A stretch of DNA of 64,000 nucleotides. Origin: Sedimentisphaerales bacterium (GTDB taxonomy: Bacteria; Planctomycetota; Phycisphaerae; Sedimentisphaerales; Anaerobacaceae). The position numbers and the translations under genes were made by a program. The notes below the pieces were generated by a model, which was given only the letters and a program-made list of their open reading frames with translations, was not told the origin of the DNA and searched no databases. Positions 35,596 to 45,310 of this stretch are shown here, in pieces (the stretch's first letter is position 1; every line of letters begins with the position of its first letter). Location of the stretch: assembly GCA_029907605.1 (NCBI GenBank), contig JARYLO010000001.1:1-64000 (forward strand), in the 5' to 3' direction.

Positions 35596-35874
35596 GTGTG
35601 GGGTTACTCGCAGCCTAGTCCATACGGATAAGCGGGCCCGGACTGTCGGCGGATCACCGATATCCCGGTATCCAAGCCTGCTGGGGAGGCGATTGTCTTG
35701 GGGCCAGAGGGAATTGAGTTTGTTAAGGCTCGTCAGCTCGTTTCAGTTCATGCGCAACTCGATCAGGCGTTTCAGTTTGCCCAGCGATGTCCGGCCGCAA
35801 TCCTGCCGATGAGTCCCGCAGGCCAGGCAGGATGCTGGGCTGTGCATCGTATTCCGCCGGCCCTCGCCGCATGT
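35596..35874. other. Intergenic region between convergent GH51 and GH2 genes
   Basis: 279 bp. I see no open frame with coding character and no hairpin followed by a clean T-run on either strand. Short GC-rich dyads (ccaggcaggatgctggg near 35820) might act as a weak bidirectional terminator. Confidence 0.3.
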
Positions 35875-38862
35875 CTATCGCACGCCGAAGAAAAGGTACA
35901 CCGTGCGGCTGTAGTAGCCTTTGGCGATGGGCCGGGCGCCACTGGGCCCAAAGACGCCATCATAGGGCCTGGCCTTGCCCCCGCCGTAGCGCTGGGTGTA
36001 ATCACCCTCTGGCCAGTAGGCTGGGTCGAACTTCTGGCCGATAGGTGGGATCAGGTCCATGAAAGAGATATCTCCAGGCGGGAATGGGGCCTGGACCGAC
36101 TCACCTGGCAGGTAATCAGGTGTATATAGTCGCAGAATAAGGTCACCTTTGGGATCCATCAGTGTGATGCGGCCATCGGTGGTCTCGATCGTGGCCCAGA
36201 AGACCGGACCGTGATAGCCACGGAATTCTGGATACTCCCACGGTGCATGTCCGGTCATGGACCGGTTGTGGCCCTTCTCCCACAGGCCAAACCTGGCCCC
36301 TTCCAGGCGGTTCTTCCAGATCCGGTACGGCCCGCCTCCGAGCCAACGGATGGCATAGACCAGGCGCTCGGGCAGGTCGAAGCTCACACCAAGGTAATCG
36401 ACATAACCAGTCCGGTTGTACTCATAATGCAGCTTGACCCAGCCACTGGGATACAGGGTCCAGCGGATGGTCTTTAGATTGCCACCACTGTAGCGGACCT
36501 CGATCGTATGGCCGGCACCATCTGGCTGGTGTGTGATGGAGGAAACATTGCCCTGTTGACCTCCTGCCATGGCAGGGCCTTTGGATAGGTTTATCAGGCG
36601 GACCTTGCCTTCTCCAGGGCGTTCGCGTGCCACCCTGGCCAGCAGGCCGCTGTTGCAATCGATTGCGATCAGCAGCCGGTCGCTCTCGAGGACGCAGACC
36701 TCTCGCCCATCGAGGCCCTCGCGCCGATACTGTACGGCCTGACCTGAACCGGATTGGACGGTCGCCCGGACCAAATCGCTGGCTGATCGGATCGGCCAGG
36801 TCCATGTCATCACATCGCGACCAGTCCAGTCCACAGCCTGCAGGAGCAATGCATGGTGGGCTGGCCAATCGCGAGGGAGCGGCAAACGAAGTATAGCCCT
36901 TTCACCGGGCTGTGCCTCAGGGCCTATTACCTGGCCGGTTGCGGCAATGTGTTCCTCAGCAGTTTGATCCAGTGGGCCTGTCCAGTCGAGGATTTGCCAC
37001 CGAAAGGTTACGCGGCTCAGGTCTGTCATGTCGTAGCGGTTCTCCACCTCGATCTGGCCGTCGAAGTCGGCTGGTAGCGCCTTCATGGCTATGTAGACAG
37101 GCGACCAGATCTCCTTTATGGCATAGAAGGACCCTTCCTTCTGGCGGTAGGGTCCTACGATGCCATCTGGTGCATCGGTCAGGTGGGTGTCGATGATCCC
37201 GTGGCGGTCTGGCCTACGGATGCCCTCGTCGGCAAAGGCCCAGGTGAAGCCACCAGCAGAGGTCTTGTGGCTCCGCATCACGGCCCAAAAGTCGGCCAGG
37301 CCTGCACCATGGCCGCCGTCGTATAGACCGTGAAGCATCTCTGTGGGCATGTAGATGGCCCCACAGCCATTGCCGGGCAGTTGACCACTTGCTGTAGACC
37401 TTTGACGGAGGACCTCCTCTGGCCGCTCGAGCAGGTCGATCAATTCGAAGTACTTTGGGTAGTGCTTGGTGATGACATTATTATGGATCCAGGTCTTCTG
37501 CTCGCCAGGTATCAGGACAGGACGCCTCTGGGGGTCGTGGGCGGTGAACTCGGCATTGAGGTTCATGTTGGTACCGCCCTCGTTGCCGTTGAGCCAGAAG
37601 ATCACCGAGGGATGGTTGCGGTCACGCTCGACCATCTGCCGCACAAGCCGCCAGCCAATCTCCTCGCTATAGGCCCAGTGCCATCCAGCCAGTTCCTCCA
37701 AAACGTATAGGCCCAGTTCATCACAGACCTCCACGAACGATTTATCGGGTGGGTAGTGCGAGGTGCGGACCGCGTTCATATTCATCTCCTTCATGAGCCT
37801 AACATCCAGCTCATCTACAGCCCTGCTGACGGTCCTGCCAGTATCGGGCCAGAATGTATGCCGGTTGGTCCCCTTGAACATAACCCGTCGGCCATTGATG
37901 AAGATCCCCTCGCCAGGCCGGATCTCCACCGTGCGGAAACCGAAGCGTTCGGTCTCGAGGTGGATCAATCGCGCGCCTGCCAGCAGCTCCATCCTGGCCC
38001 AATAAAGGTTGGGCGACTCTGCACTCCACGGCCTGGGGCTGGTCAGATGCGTGCGGACGGTCGCGTTGTCCTGGCCTGCCTGTAGCACTGCCTCGATGGC
38101 CTGGCTGACGGGATTGCCGTCAGCATCCAGGAGTGTCACCCGCAGCAGGTCGGCCTGCCGGATGCCGCCCAGTTCGGCGGTCAGTTCGAACCGGCCATCT
38201 GCCTCTGCCACGATCGCACACTGGCGGATGTGTTCTGCAGGCCGCGCGACCAGGTATACTGGCCGGTAGATGCCACCGAAGATCCAATAGTCGCCAGCCC
38301 GTTCGGCCTCGTTGATGGTAGGGTCGCTGGACATCTTGCTGACCTTGACCTCCAGCCGGTTGACCCCACCATACACCAGCAGGTCACTGACGTCGTACTT
38401 GAAGCGGTAGAAGCCACCTTGGTGGATGGGCCCTGCGGATCGGCCGTTGAGCCTGACCTCGGTGTCGGTAAAGACCCCTTCAAAGACCAGCTCTACCTGA
38501 CGCCCTTTCCAGGCATCTGGTACCGCGAATGTGTGCCGATAGATCCCCTGTTCGTTGGCACGACCGTAAAAAAGACCATCCTTTGGTAAATCACGGCCAT
38601 AGTTAAAGGTCCCGAAGCCCTCGGTCTCCCAGCAGGAAGGCACAGGGATCGTGGTCCAAGAGCCACTATTGCGACCGGCCGTGCAGTAGAACTCCCATTC
38701 GACGCGGTGGTCCTTGTCTGTGCCTGAGAGATATTGGATCTGGGTCTGGACCGATGGATCGGCAGGCAAGTGGCTGGTCCTGCCAAAGAGGGGATTCCAG
38801 GTGGCTAGCATTGCAAGCCAGATAATCAAATACCAAGGTCGGCCTGCCGAAAATATCAACAT
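35875..38862 (-). CDS. Secreted GH2 beta-galactosidase
   Basis: 995 residues from the ATG at 38862 (ribosome site GGAGA; signal segment PWYLIIWLAMLATWNPLFG); the frame up to 38982 lacks a signal in front. Order: jelly-roll domain (about 55-225; SCWETEGFGTFNYG), Ig-like domain, TIM barrel (about 325-600; HYPPDKSFVEVCDELGLYVLEE), C-terminal beta domains. Acid/base E428 in LNGNEGG; E508 in MPTEMLHG aligns with the GH2 nucleophile, and GGFTWAFADEG matches the GGF.WDWVDQG block. It would remove galactan or arabinogalactan branches. Diverges from the XylR-type regulator. Confidence 0.87.
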   Translation of the reverse strand: MLIFSAGRPWYLIIWLAMLATWNPLFGRTSHLPADPSVQTQIQYLSGTDKDHRVEWEFYCTAGRNSGSWTTIPVPSCWETEGFGTFNYGRDLPKDGLFYGRANEQGIYRHTFAVPDAWKGRQVELVFEGVFTDTEVRLNGRSAGPIHQGGFYRFKYDVSDLLVYGGVNRLEVKVSKMSSDPTINEAERAGDYWIFGGIYRPVYLVARPAEHIRQCAIVAEADGRFELTAELGGIRQADLLRVTLLDADGNPVSQAIEAVLQAGQDNATVRTHLTSPRPWSAESPNLYWARMELLAGARLIHLETERFGFRTVEIRPGEGIFINGRRVMFKGTNRHTFWPDTGRTVSRAVDELDVRLMKEMNMNAVRTSHYPPDKSFVEVCDELGLYVLEELAGWHWAYSEEIGWRLVRQMVERDRNHPSVIFWLNGNEGGTNMNLNAEFTAHDPQRRPVLIPGEQKTWIHNNVITKHYPKYFELIDLLERPEEVLRQRSTASGQLPGNGCGAIYMPTEMLHGLYDGGHGAGLADFWAVMRSHKTSAGGFTWAFADEGIRRPDRHGIIDTHLTDAPDGIVGPYRQKEGSFYAIKEIWSPVYIAMKALPADFDGQIEVENRYDMTDLSRVTFRWQILDWTGPLDQTAEEHIAATGQVIGPEAQPGERAILRLPLPRDWPAHHALLLQAVDWTGRDVMTWTWPIRSASDLVRATVQSGSGQAVQYRREGLDGREVCVLESDRLLIAIDCNSGLLARVARERPGEGKVRLINLSKGPAMAGGQQGNVSSITHQPDGAGHTIEVRYSGGNLKTIRWTLYPSGWVKLHYEYNRTGYVDYLGVSFDLPERLVYAIRWLGGGPYRIWKNRLEGARFGLWEKGHNRSMTGHAPWEYPEFRGYHGPVFWATIETTDGRITLMDPKGDLILRLYTPDYLPGESVQAPFPPGDISFMDLIPPIGQKFDPAYWPEGDYTQRYGGGKARPYDGVFGPSGARPIAKGYYSRTVYLFFGVR

Positions 38863-39233
38863 GGTAGGTCTCCATTCAAATGTTATTATTCGCCAAAGGG
38901 ATGGGTTATGCCTCTTGGTAGCTGCAGTCTTCAGCCCAGTTGGGATGGCAGTCCTGTCTTGAGACCTTGATGTGGTCAGCATGTGGGAGATGATAAGCAG
39001 ATCTATCGATGGTGATCAAGGGATAGCACGAGGGTCTTTGGGCCGGTTTCTTGCATATTTGGTTGACTGGCCGTTGAAATGCAGCTACGTAGTGTCTTGT
39101 TTGGACCTGTTGGCCGGTAAGGAACACTGAGGTGGTAGACCGGACTCTATGTTTGTGGACAGTGGTGATCATGTCTATGTGCGATCGGACGGCCATGTCT
39201 TTTATTGGATAGGCATGGGTACATGAGAACGCC
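38863..39233. promoter_or_regulatory. 371 bp divergent region between GH2 and the XylR-type regulator
   Basis: Must carry the promoters of both genes. A TTGACT at about 39063 has no good -10 box at the right distance, and the segment ATTCGCCAAAGGGATGGG near 38888 only loosely recalls the TTCGCAAAATGG repeat. I see no terminator and no small gene with coding character. Confidence 0.35.
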
Positions 39234-40391
39234 ATGAAGAGGATACGCAAGATAGTGATGCTCCTTAACCCTTCTCGGAACTACACCAGAGGTCTGATCA
39301 GGGGTATTGCCAAGTATGCCCATCTACAGAGCGATTGGGTCTTCTATCGCCCATTGCACTATAGGGAGCCTACGCCAGAGCGGAGTCTGGTAGAGATCCT
39401 GCAGGAGTTGAGGCCCCACGGTATATTCATGCGCGAGCCGGAGCGGACGGAGGAGATCATAGCGTTGGGTATTCCTACCGTCTCCTATCCGTACACGGTA
39501 GAGCTCATCCCTGGTGTTGCCAACGTTGCTGCCGACCACATGGCGATCGGACAGATGGCTGCAAGGCACTTTCTGGAAAGGGGATTCCAGCATTTCGCCT
39601 ATAACGGGTTTGACGATTGGTGGTGGTCTCGCAAGCGTAGGGAAGGCTTTTGCGGGGTAGTGAGGGAGGCTGGATACGAAACTCACGTCTACGAGCTACC
39701 GCCAAAGGACCGCCGTACCTGGGATAAGGAGCTACCTGCGATCGGTCGGTGGCTGAAGTCCTTACCCTTGCCGGTTGGACTGATGGCATGTAACGACGAT
39801 CGTGCGGAGCTGATCATTGAGGCATGTAGGGCGGTTGGCCTGAGCGTGCCTGATCAGGTGGCAGTTGTGGGTGTGGATAATGACCCGCTTATCTGTGAAC
39901 TGTGTAGCCCTCCTCTTTCCAGCGTCTCCCTAGGACTCGAGAAGGCAGGATATGAGAGTGCTGCCCTTCTGGACCAGATGATCAGGGACAGGACCGTAAG
40001 GCCAAGGACCATATACATAGAGCCTACCCACGTGGAGACCAGATTATCCAGTGACACCGTGGCTGTGACGGATGAGTATGTTGCTGCGGCCGTAAGGTTC
40101 ATCAGGGACAATAGCCGACGCAGTATCACTGCAAAGGAGGTGGCCGATGGAGTATTGCTGTGCAGGCGTGCCCTTGAGAAGCGATTTCGGCGTATCCTGG
40201 GCAAGTCCATACATGATGAGATAAGGCGAGTCAGGATAGAGATCATAACGAGGATGTTGATGGATAGGCACCTGAGGATCTCCGACATTGCCGAGGCCTT
40301 AGGGTTCCCATCTACATCCCATCTTTCGCGTTACTTCAGGAGCCAGATGGGTATCAGTCCACTGGAATATCGGGCCAAACACTTGGCCTGA
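39234..40391 (+). CDS. XylR-type transcription regulator (LacI-like sensor + AraC HTH)
   Basis: 385 residues. Residues 1-275 are a periplasmic-binding-protein fold: RIRKIVMLLNPSRNYTRGLIRG, AADHMAIGQMAARHFLERG, and VGLMACNDDRAELIIEACRA, ending in VPDQVAVVGVDNDPLICEL. Residues 280-385 are two AraC helix-turn-helix units (SITAKEVADGVLLCRRALEKRF and RISDIAEALGFPSTSHLSRYF). This is the architecture of E. coli XylR, which binds a sugar and activates at direct repeats. Its ligand here is unknown; arabinose, xylose or a pectin sugar is likely from the neighbours. It is the only transcription regulator in the polysaccharide region. Confidence 0.92.
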   Translation: MKRIRKIVMLLNPSRNYTRGLIRGIAKYAHLQSDWVFYRPLHYREPTPERSLVEILQELRPHGIFMREPERTEEIIALGIPTVSYPYTVELIPGVANVAADHMAIGQMAARHFLERGFQHFAYNGFDDWWWSRKRREGFCGVVREAGYETHVYELPPKDRRTWDKELPAIGRWLKSLPLPVGLMACNDDRAELIIEACRAVGLSVPDQVAVVGVDNDPLICELCSPPLSSVSLGLEKAGYESAALLDQMIRDRTVRPRTIYIEPTHVETRLSSDTVAVTDEYVAAAVRFIRDNSRRSITAKEVADGVLLCRRALEKRFRRILGKSIHDEIRRVRIEIITRMLMDRHLRISDIAEALGFPSTSHLSRYFRSQMGISPLEYRAKHLA

Positions 40392-40497
40392 CCAGGCGTG
40401 TTGATCGAACTAGGGCTGGCAATGTGGTCACTCCATGTGTTAAGATGGCTTCTGATGACAGAATTGTCCAGCATTGACAAACCTCTAGGTATGGGCC

Positions 40498-41304
40498 ATG
40501 TGGCAGAGGTTGGTGTCGGCAACCTGTTGGCGTGACTGCCTTGTGCGAAGGCCTAAGGCCTTTACCCTAATTGAATTGTTAGTAGTCATTGCGATCATTG
40601 CGATATTGATTGCAATCCTGTTGCCGGCCCTTGGCCGGGCCAGGGAGCAGGGCAAGCGGGCGGTCTGCCTGAGCAACCTGACCCAGTTGATGAAGGGCTG
40701 GATCATGTATGCAGATGACAATGACGACAGGATCCCCTTTGCCAATCCCCAACACCCCCTAGGGTGGGTAAGATATTATCCTGATGATTCGGGTCTGGAA
40801 GAACAGACCCAGGATAGGATCCGCACTGGCAGGTTGTTCCCATATTGCCACAACGTGAAGCTGTATAAGTGCCCTACTGGCGTGCGAGGCGAGGCAGTGA
40901 CGTATTCTATCCCCGATGCAATGAATGGGTATGATGGCGTGCCTGGGACAAAGGATCTGATGATCTACCGCCGCCAACAGATCAGGAATGCCTCCAGCCG
41001 CATCGTGTTCCTGGATGAGGGTCGCCTGAGTACTAACAGTTGGACGATCTGGTACGATCAGGAGCGGTGGTGGGACCAGATCACGGCACGCCATGGTGAT
41101 GGTACCAATCTTGCCTTTGCCGATGGTCACAGTGAGTACTGGAAATGGAAGGATGGGCGGACGCTGAAGGTGGCCAAGGCGGACTTTGCTTGGTGGCAGG
41201 GTATTGGCCGAAAAAGCAGCGAGGCAACCCAGCCCGGCAATCCTGACCTACATGCAGTACAGAGGGGCTGCTGGGGTAAGCTGGGTTATAGCCCTGGCAA
41301 TTGA
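40498..41304 (+). CDS. Pseudopilin-like protein with prepilin start and H-X9-DG motif
   Basis: 268 residues. A long leader ends at A21, then [16 protein letters not shown] with Glu5 of the mature form. [25 protein letters not shown] follows, and the C-terminus has [18 protein letters not shown]: exactly nine residues between H and DG. The family is planctomycete DUF1559-type; the function is unproven. It follows the XylR-type gene by 106 bp on the same strand, and no clear promoter separates them, so the regulator and the pseudopilin may share a transcript. Confidence 0.83.
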   Translation: MWQRLVSATCWRDCLVRRPKAFTLIELLVVIAIIAILIAILLPALGRAREQGKRAVCLSNLTQLMKGWIMYADDNDDRIPFANPQHPLGWVRYYPDDSGLEEQTQDRIRTGRLFPYCHNVKLYKCPTGVRGEAVTYSIPDAMNGYDGVPGTKDLMIYRRQQIRNASSRIVFLDEGRLSTNSWTIWYDQERWWDQITARHGDGTNLAFADGHSEYWKWKDGRTLKVAKADFAWWQGIGRKSSEATQPGNPDLHAVQRGCWGKLGYSPGN

Positions 41305-41411
41305 ACCAGGGATAGGTACAAGCCGGGCCAGAGATATCAGGGCCAGCTGCTGATCGTGCGGGAGGTACGCGGGAGATGTGAGTATGCTTCGTGGCTGTGG
41401 CCGGTGGTAGG

Positions 41412-41445
41412 TTCGCAAAATGATCGGTGGATTTTCGCAAAATGG
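41412..41445 (+). promoter_or_regulatory. Paired direct repeat, candidate XylR-type activator site
   Basis: TTCGCAAAATGA (41412-41423) and TTCGCAAAATGG (41434-41445), 22 bp apart, pointing at the secreted-protein gene that starts at 41607. The remaining sequence from 41305 to 41606 has no gene; the best -10-like box is TATGTG (41477-41482) with no -35, as expected of an activator-dependent promoter. Confidence 0.5.
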
Positions 41446-41606
41446 TATGGCATTAGGGCTTTTGATTGACGAAGAATATGTGGAGGTGTCGAAGGCCTTG
41501 GCCTGATGACCAGAGATCGTCTGGGCCTGCTGGCCCTTCAAACTGCAATGAGGGCATAAGTGTAAGTGAAAGAAGATGCGACAAAGATCTTTTTGGAGGA
41601 GCAGCC

Positions 41607-43886
41607 ATGTGGAACAAGGTAGTATTTGCAGTCGCGTGTATAGTGCTGACATGGGGCGGTCTTGTGCAGGCCGAGGCGGACAGCAAGACCGCGGCGTTGA
41701 TCGTCAGCTCCGCTGACCTATCTAGAGGCTTTGATCAGGCCTTGTATGACCGCCTGGTCAAGCTTGGGTTTGAGGTCACGGTCGTGGTCCAGGGTGATAT
41801 CGGAGGGACCTTCACCCGCGATATGGCGGATACCTATGACCTGTTGCTGATCTCGGAGTCAATAAGCTCCAGCATGGCAGATCCGCTTATCGGCACCACT
41901 GCAGCGGTGATACACAACGAGGCCTATGGCTGGGACAATTGGAGATTCACTACCCCGATCAACATCCATTGGGCCTCAGGCAGTATGGTAGAGATAGTCA
42001 ATACCTCCCATCCGATCGCCAAGATGGCTGGGGTCAAGATGGGCCCTATGGATTTCTTCACTATCCCAGCCGCATGGACGGTCGATTCGGTCGTTGCGCT
42101 TGCCCCAGGTGCTGAGCTGATTGCCAAGTTCAATGATGGCGGTACCGATGTGGCGATCATCTTCGCGATCGAAAAGGGTGCACCGCTGGCAGATGGGAGC
42201 GTGGCGTTGAATCGGATAGTCGGCTTTAGTATACCTGGCAACAATCCTTATACTGCAGATGCCATGTCTGACAGGGCATGGGCCCTGTTTGATGCAGCGG
42301 TCCGCTGGGCAACCTATGCTGCTAGTCCTGAGGTCGCCAAGGACCCAAGCCCCCCTGATACGGCGGTGGATGTGGCGACAGACGTGGCGCTTAGTTGGAC
42401 ACCAGGGGTATTTGCCTATAAGCACAATGTATATCTAGGTACCAATTTTGATGATGTCAATGAGGGCAATGCCTTGGTCAGTGCCGCTCAGGATGCCAAC
42501 TGGTATCATCCAGGGCCGCTTGAGTTTGGCCGGACATATTACTGGCGTGTGGATGAGATCAATGCACCACCGGATCTTACGGTATTCAGAGGAGATGTGT
42601 GGAGTTTTACCACCGAGCCTTATTCCTATCCTATCGGGGCCATAAAGGCGACTGCCTCCAGCTCCCACAGTGATAATGCAGGCCCCGAGAAGACCGTGGA
42701 TGGATCAGGCCTGAACAAGTCTGACCAGCATGATACCGATGGGCAGCACATGTGGCTAAGTGGCATTGGCCAGGAGGGGCCTGTCTGGATCCAGTTTGAG
42801 TTCAATATGCCATACAAACTCCATCAGATGTGGGTGTGGAACTCAAACCATGCATTGGAGCCGCTGGTTGGTCTAGGCATAAAGACTGCCAAGATTGAGT
42901 ATTCACTAGATGGTATTAGCTGGACCGCACTGGGCGAGGTGACAGAGTTTGCACAGGCCACCGGTTCTGACGACTATGAGCACAACACCACGGTCGACCT
43001 GGGCGGCATTGTGGCAAGGTTCGTTAGGATCACCTGTATCGATAGCTGGAGTGGTCGCAAGCAATATGGCCTCAGCGAGGTCAGGTTCTACTACATCCCG
43101 GTACAAGCTCGTTATCCAGAACCTGCTGATGGTATGACCGGCGTCATGCCTGATGTGGTCTTGAGATGGCGGCCAGGGCGTGAGGCGGTATCGCACGAGG
43201 TATACCTTGGCACCGCGCCCGATGCCCTCGCCTTGGTAGATACGACTACGACCAGCAGCTACAGTCCTGTTGGGTTGTTGCTAGGCAAGCAGTATTTCTG
43301 GCGCATCGATGAGGTCAATGCTACGGCTGTGCCTAGCAGGTGGCAAGGGCCGGTATGGAGTTTTGCGACCGGTTATCTGGTTGTGGATGATTTTGAGAGG
43401 TACATCAATACCTCTCCTAACCGCGTATTCCAGACATGGATCGACGGATTAGGTTATACTGACCCAGCCCCAGGTAACCCAGGCAATGGCACAGGCGCTA
43501 TAGTGGGTTATGATCCGGGCAAGGGCAATATCATGGAGACCACCATTGTCCATGGTGGCAGTAAGTCGATGCCGTTTATGTATGATGGTCTGTCCGAGGC
43601 CACGCGGACATTTGATTCGCCGCAGGACTGGACCAAGTACGGCATCAAGACCTTGGTGGTGCATTTCTACGGCAAGGCCGACAATCTTGCAGGCGAGCTT
43701 TACGTAAAGATCAATGGTACCAAGGTCTCCTACGGAGGTGATGCTGCGGACCTGTCTGCAGGGCAGTGGAAGCAGTGGGAGATAGACCTAACGTCGGTGG
43801 TAGGTCTGGCGGCGGTCAAGACGCTGACGATAGGGATCTCTTCGGGCAAAGGGATCTTGTTTATCGACGATATACAATTGAGGTAA
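41607..43886 (+). CDS. Secreted protein with two FN3-like modules, F5/8-type domain and VVDDFE domain
   Basis: 759 residues from the ATG at 41607, seven bases after GGAGGA; signal peptide VVFAVACIVLTWGGLVQA. Order: an alpha/beta domain (about 30-235; KTAALIVSSADLSRGFDQAL) resembling class-I-glutamine-amidotransferase-like surface domains, an FN3-like module (about 240-340), a discoidin/F5-8C domain (about 342-492; ASSSHSDNAGPEKTVDG, WIQFEFNMPYKLHQMWVW), a second FN3-like module (about 495-590) and a VVDDFERY domain (about 592-759). Probably a polysaccharide-binding surface protein. The last domain matches the one in the 29.7 kb protein. Confidence 0.8.
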   Translation: MWNKVVFAVACIVLTWGGLVQAEADSKTAALIVSSADLSRGFDQALYDRLVKLGFEVTVVVQGDIGGTFTRDMADTYDLLLISESISSSMADPLIGTTAAVIHNEAYGWDNWRFTTPINIHWASGSMVEIVNTSHPIAKMAGVKMGPMDFFTIPAAWTVDSVVALAPGAELIAKFNDGGTDVAIIFAIEKGAPLADGSVALNRIVGFSIPGNNPYTADAMSDRAWALFDAAVRWATYAASPEVAKDPSPPDTAVDVATDVALSWTPGVFAYKHNVYLGTNFDDVNEGNALVSAAQDANWYHPGPLEFGRTYYWRVDEINAPPDLTVFRGDVWSFTTEPYSYPIGAIKATASSSHSDNAGPEKTVDGSGLNKSDQHDTDGQHMWLSGIGQEGPVWIQFEFNMPYKLHQMWVWNSNHALEPLVGLGIKTAKIEYSLDGISWTALGEVTEFAQATGSDDYEHNTTVDLGGIVARFVRITCIDSWSGRKQYGLSEVRFYYIPVQARYPEPADGMTGVMPDVVLRWRPGREAVSHEVYLGTAPDALALVDTTTTSSYSPVGLLLGKQYFWRIDEVNATAVPSRWQGPVWSFATGYLVVDDFERYINTSPNRVFQTWIDGLGYTDPAPGNPGNGTGAIVGYDPGKGNIMETTIVHGGSKSMPFMYDGLSEATRTFDSPQDWTKYGIKTLVVHFYGKADNLAGELYVKINGTKVSYGGDAADLSAGQWKQWEIDLTSVVGLAAVKTLTIGISSGKGILFIDDIQLR

Positions 43887-43951
43887 TCTGATCAGGTCCG
43901 GAGATCGAACGGTGTATGCCTGATATATAATGGTGTATCTGCCCGTATGCG

Positions 43952-45274
43952 ATGAAGATCGGACTATCACTGCTGGCGTTGGTCGTAATGATCAGGCCAT
44001 CACCATCTTCGGCAGCAACGGTTGATGGCGATGAAAGTCTACTGAGCAGGCATAGACATCGTGTGATCGTGTGCACCGATATTGGCGGTACCGATCCAGA
44101 CGACTTCCAGTCCATGGTGCACCTGCTTGTCTACGCCGATGTCCTAGACATAGAAGGCCTGATCTCATCTCCCTATGGCCCTGGCCGGAAGGAGCATATT
44201 CTGCAGGTCATTGATTGCTACGAGAAGGATTATCCGAACCTGAGGACGTATTCTGACAGGTATCCTACCCCTGAAAGATTGCGGGCGGTCACCAAGCAGG
44301 GCCAGACCGAGCAGGCACCATATGCAGGCATCAGAGGCCCGACCGAGGGCTCAGATTGGATCATCCAGTGTGCACGACGTCCGGACCCCCGCCCGTTGTA
44401 TGTCCTGGTATGGGGCGGCATGGAAGACCTGGCCCAGGCCCTGCACGACGGGCCGGACATACTTCCCAAACTGCGGGTGTATTGGATCGGCGGGCCGAAT
44501 AAGAAATGGAGTTTTAATGCCTATCAGTACATTTTGGATAACCATCCCCAGCTTTGGATCATCGAGTGCAACTCCACATATCGAGGCTGGTTCGTCGGTG
44601 GCAACCAATCGGGTCAATGGGGCAACAAGGAATTCGTCACCCAGCATATCGCTGGAACCGGTGCGCTGGGCGACCTCTTTGCCAGCAAGTTGGACTATAT
44701 CAAGATGGGCGACTCGCCTTCGGTAGGCTGGTTGCTCAAGGCCAGCCCAGAGGATCCATCGGGGCCAGGCTGGGGTGGGCAGTTCGTGAGGGCCTGGCAG
44801 CGGGAGTATAGGCTGTTCGAGCGGATGACGACGAGCCAGGACCGCATCGAGGTATTCGGTATCCTCGAGCTTGTGCTGCCGCTGGGCGATGACGTGCCAG
44901 ATAGGCCTGTGGCGGAGCTGTTGGTAGAGAACCAGTCCCTAAGTGGGTATGTCCCTGGAGATGGTACGATACATTTTCGTTTTTGCCCCAAGGAGGCAAA
45001 GGCATACGGCTTTGCCATCCGCAGTAATGTGCCGGCACTGGACGGCAAGACCGGAGGTATAACGGCAGTGCTACCGCCTCCTGATGCTGGGGAAAAGCCC
45101 TGTGCGCAATTGCCTAACTGGTGGACCGACGATCCAGCCCCTGAATTGGCGGAAGGCCCGCACATGGGGGCAAAGACCGTCAGCCGTTGGAGGGAGGATT
45201 TCCTCAGTGACTTCGCCGGTCGCATGCTCCGCTGCAAGAGGCCTTGTTCTTCTCAGGCCACGTTTGGAAGGTGA
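43952..45274 (+). CDS. Secreted DUF1593 / nucleoside-hydrolase-like protein 1
   Basis: 440 residues with a signal peptide (KIGLSLLALVVMIRPSPSSA). The core looks like an inosine-uridine nucleoside hydrolase fold adapted for another substrate: VIVCTDIGGTDPDDFQSM (the calcium-site DTDxGxDD analogue), PLYVLVWGGMEDLAQAL and WIIECNSTYRGWFVGG. A C-terminal beta domain follows (from about 300). DUF1593 members sit in polysaccharide loci of planctomycetes and Bacteroidetes and have no settled activity. A TATAAT (43926-43931) lies only 20 bp before the ATG, so the leader may be very short; no ribosome site is seen. Confidence 0.8.
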   Translation: MKIGLSLLALVVMIRPSPSSAATVDGDESLLSRHRHRVIVCTDIGGTDPDDFQSMVHLLVYADVLDIEGLISSPYGPGRKEHILQVIDCYEKDYPNLRTYSDRYPTPERLRAVTKQGQTEQAPYAGIRGPTEGSDWIIQCARRPDPRPLYVLVWGGMEDLAQALHDGPDILPKLRVYWIGGPNKKWSFNAYQYILDNHPQLWIIECNSTYRGWFVGGNQSGQWGNKEFVTQHIAGTGALGDLFASKLDYIKMGDSPSVGWLLKASPEDPSGPGWGGQFVRAWQREYRLFERMTTSQDRIEVFGILELVLPLGDDVPDRPVAELLVENQSLSGYVPGDGTIHFRFCPKEAKAYGFAIRSNVPALDGKTGGITAVLPPPDAGEKPCAQLPNWWTDDPAPELAEGPHMGAKTVSRWREDFLSDFAGRMLRCKRPCSSQATFGR

Positions 45275-45310
45275 ATACGAGGTATTTGACTTTTCAGAAA
45301 GGAGTACAAG

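Noticed and set aside
38885-38905. TTCGCCAAAGGGATGG near the GH2 gene as another XylR-type site
   Set aside because: Too many mismatches and no second half-site.
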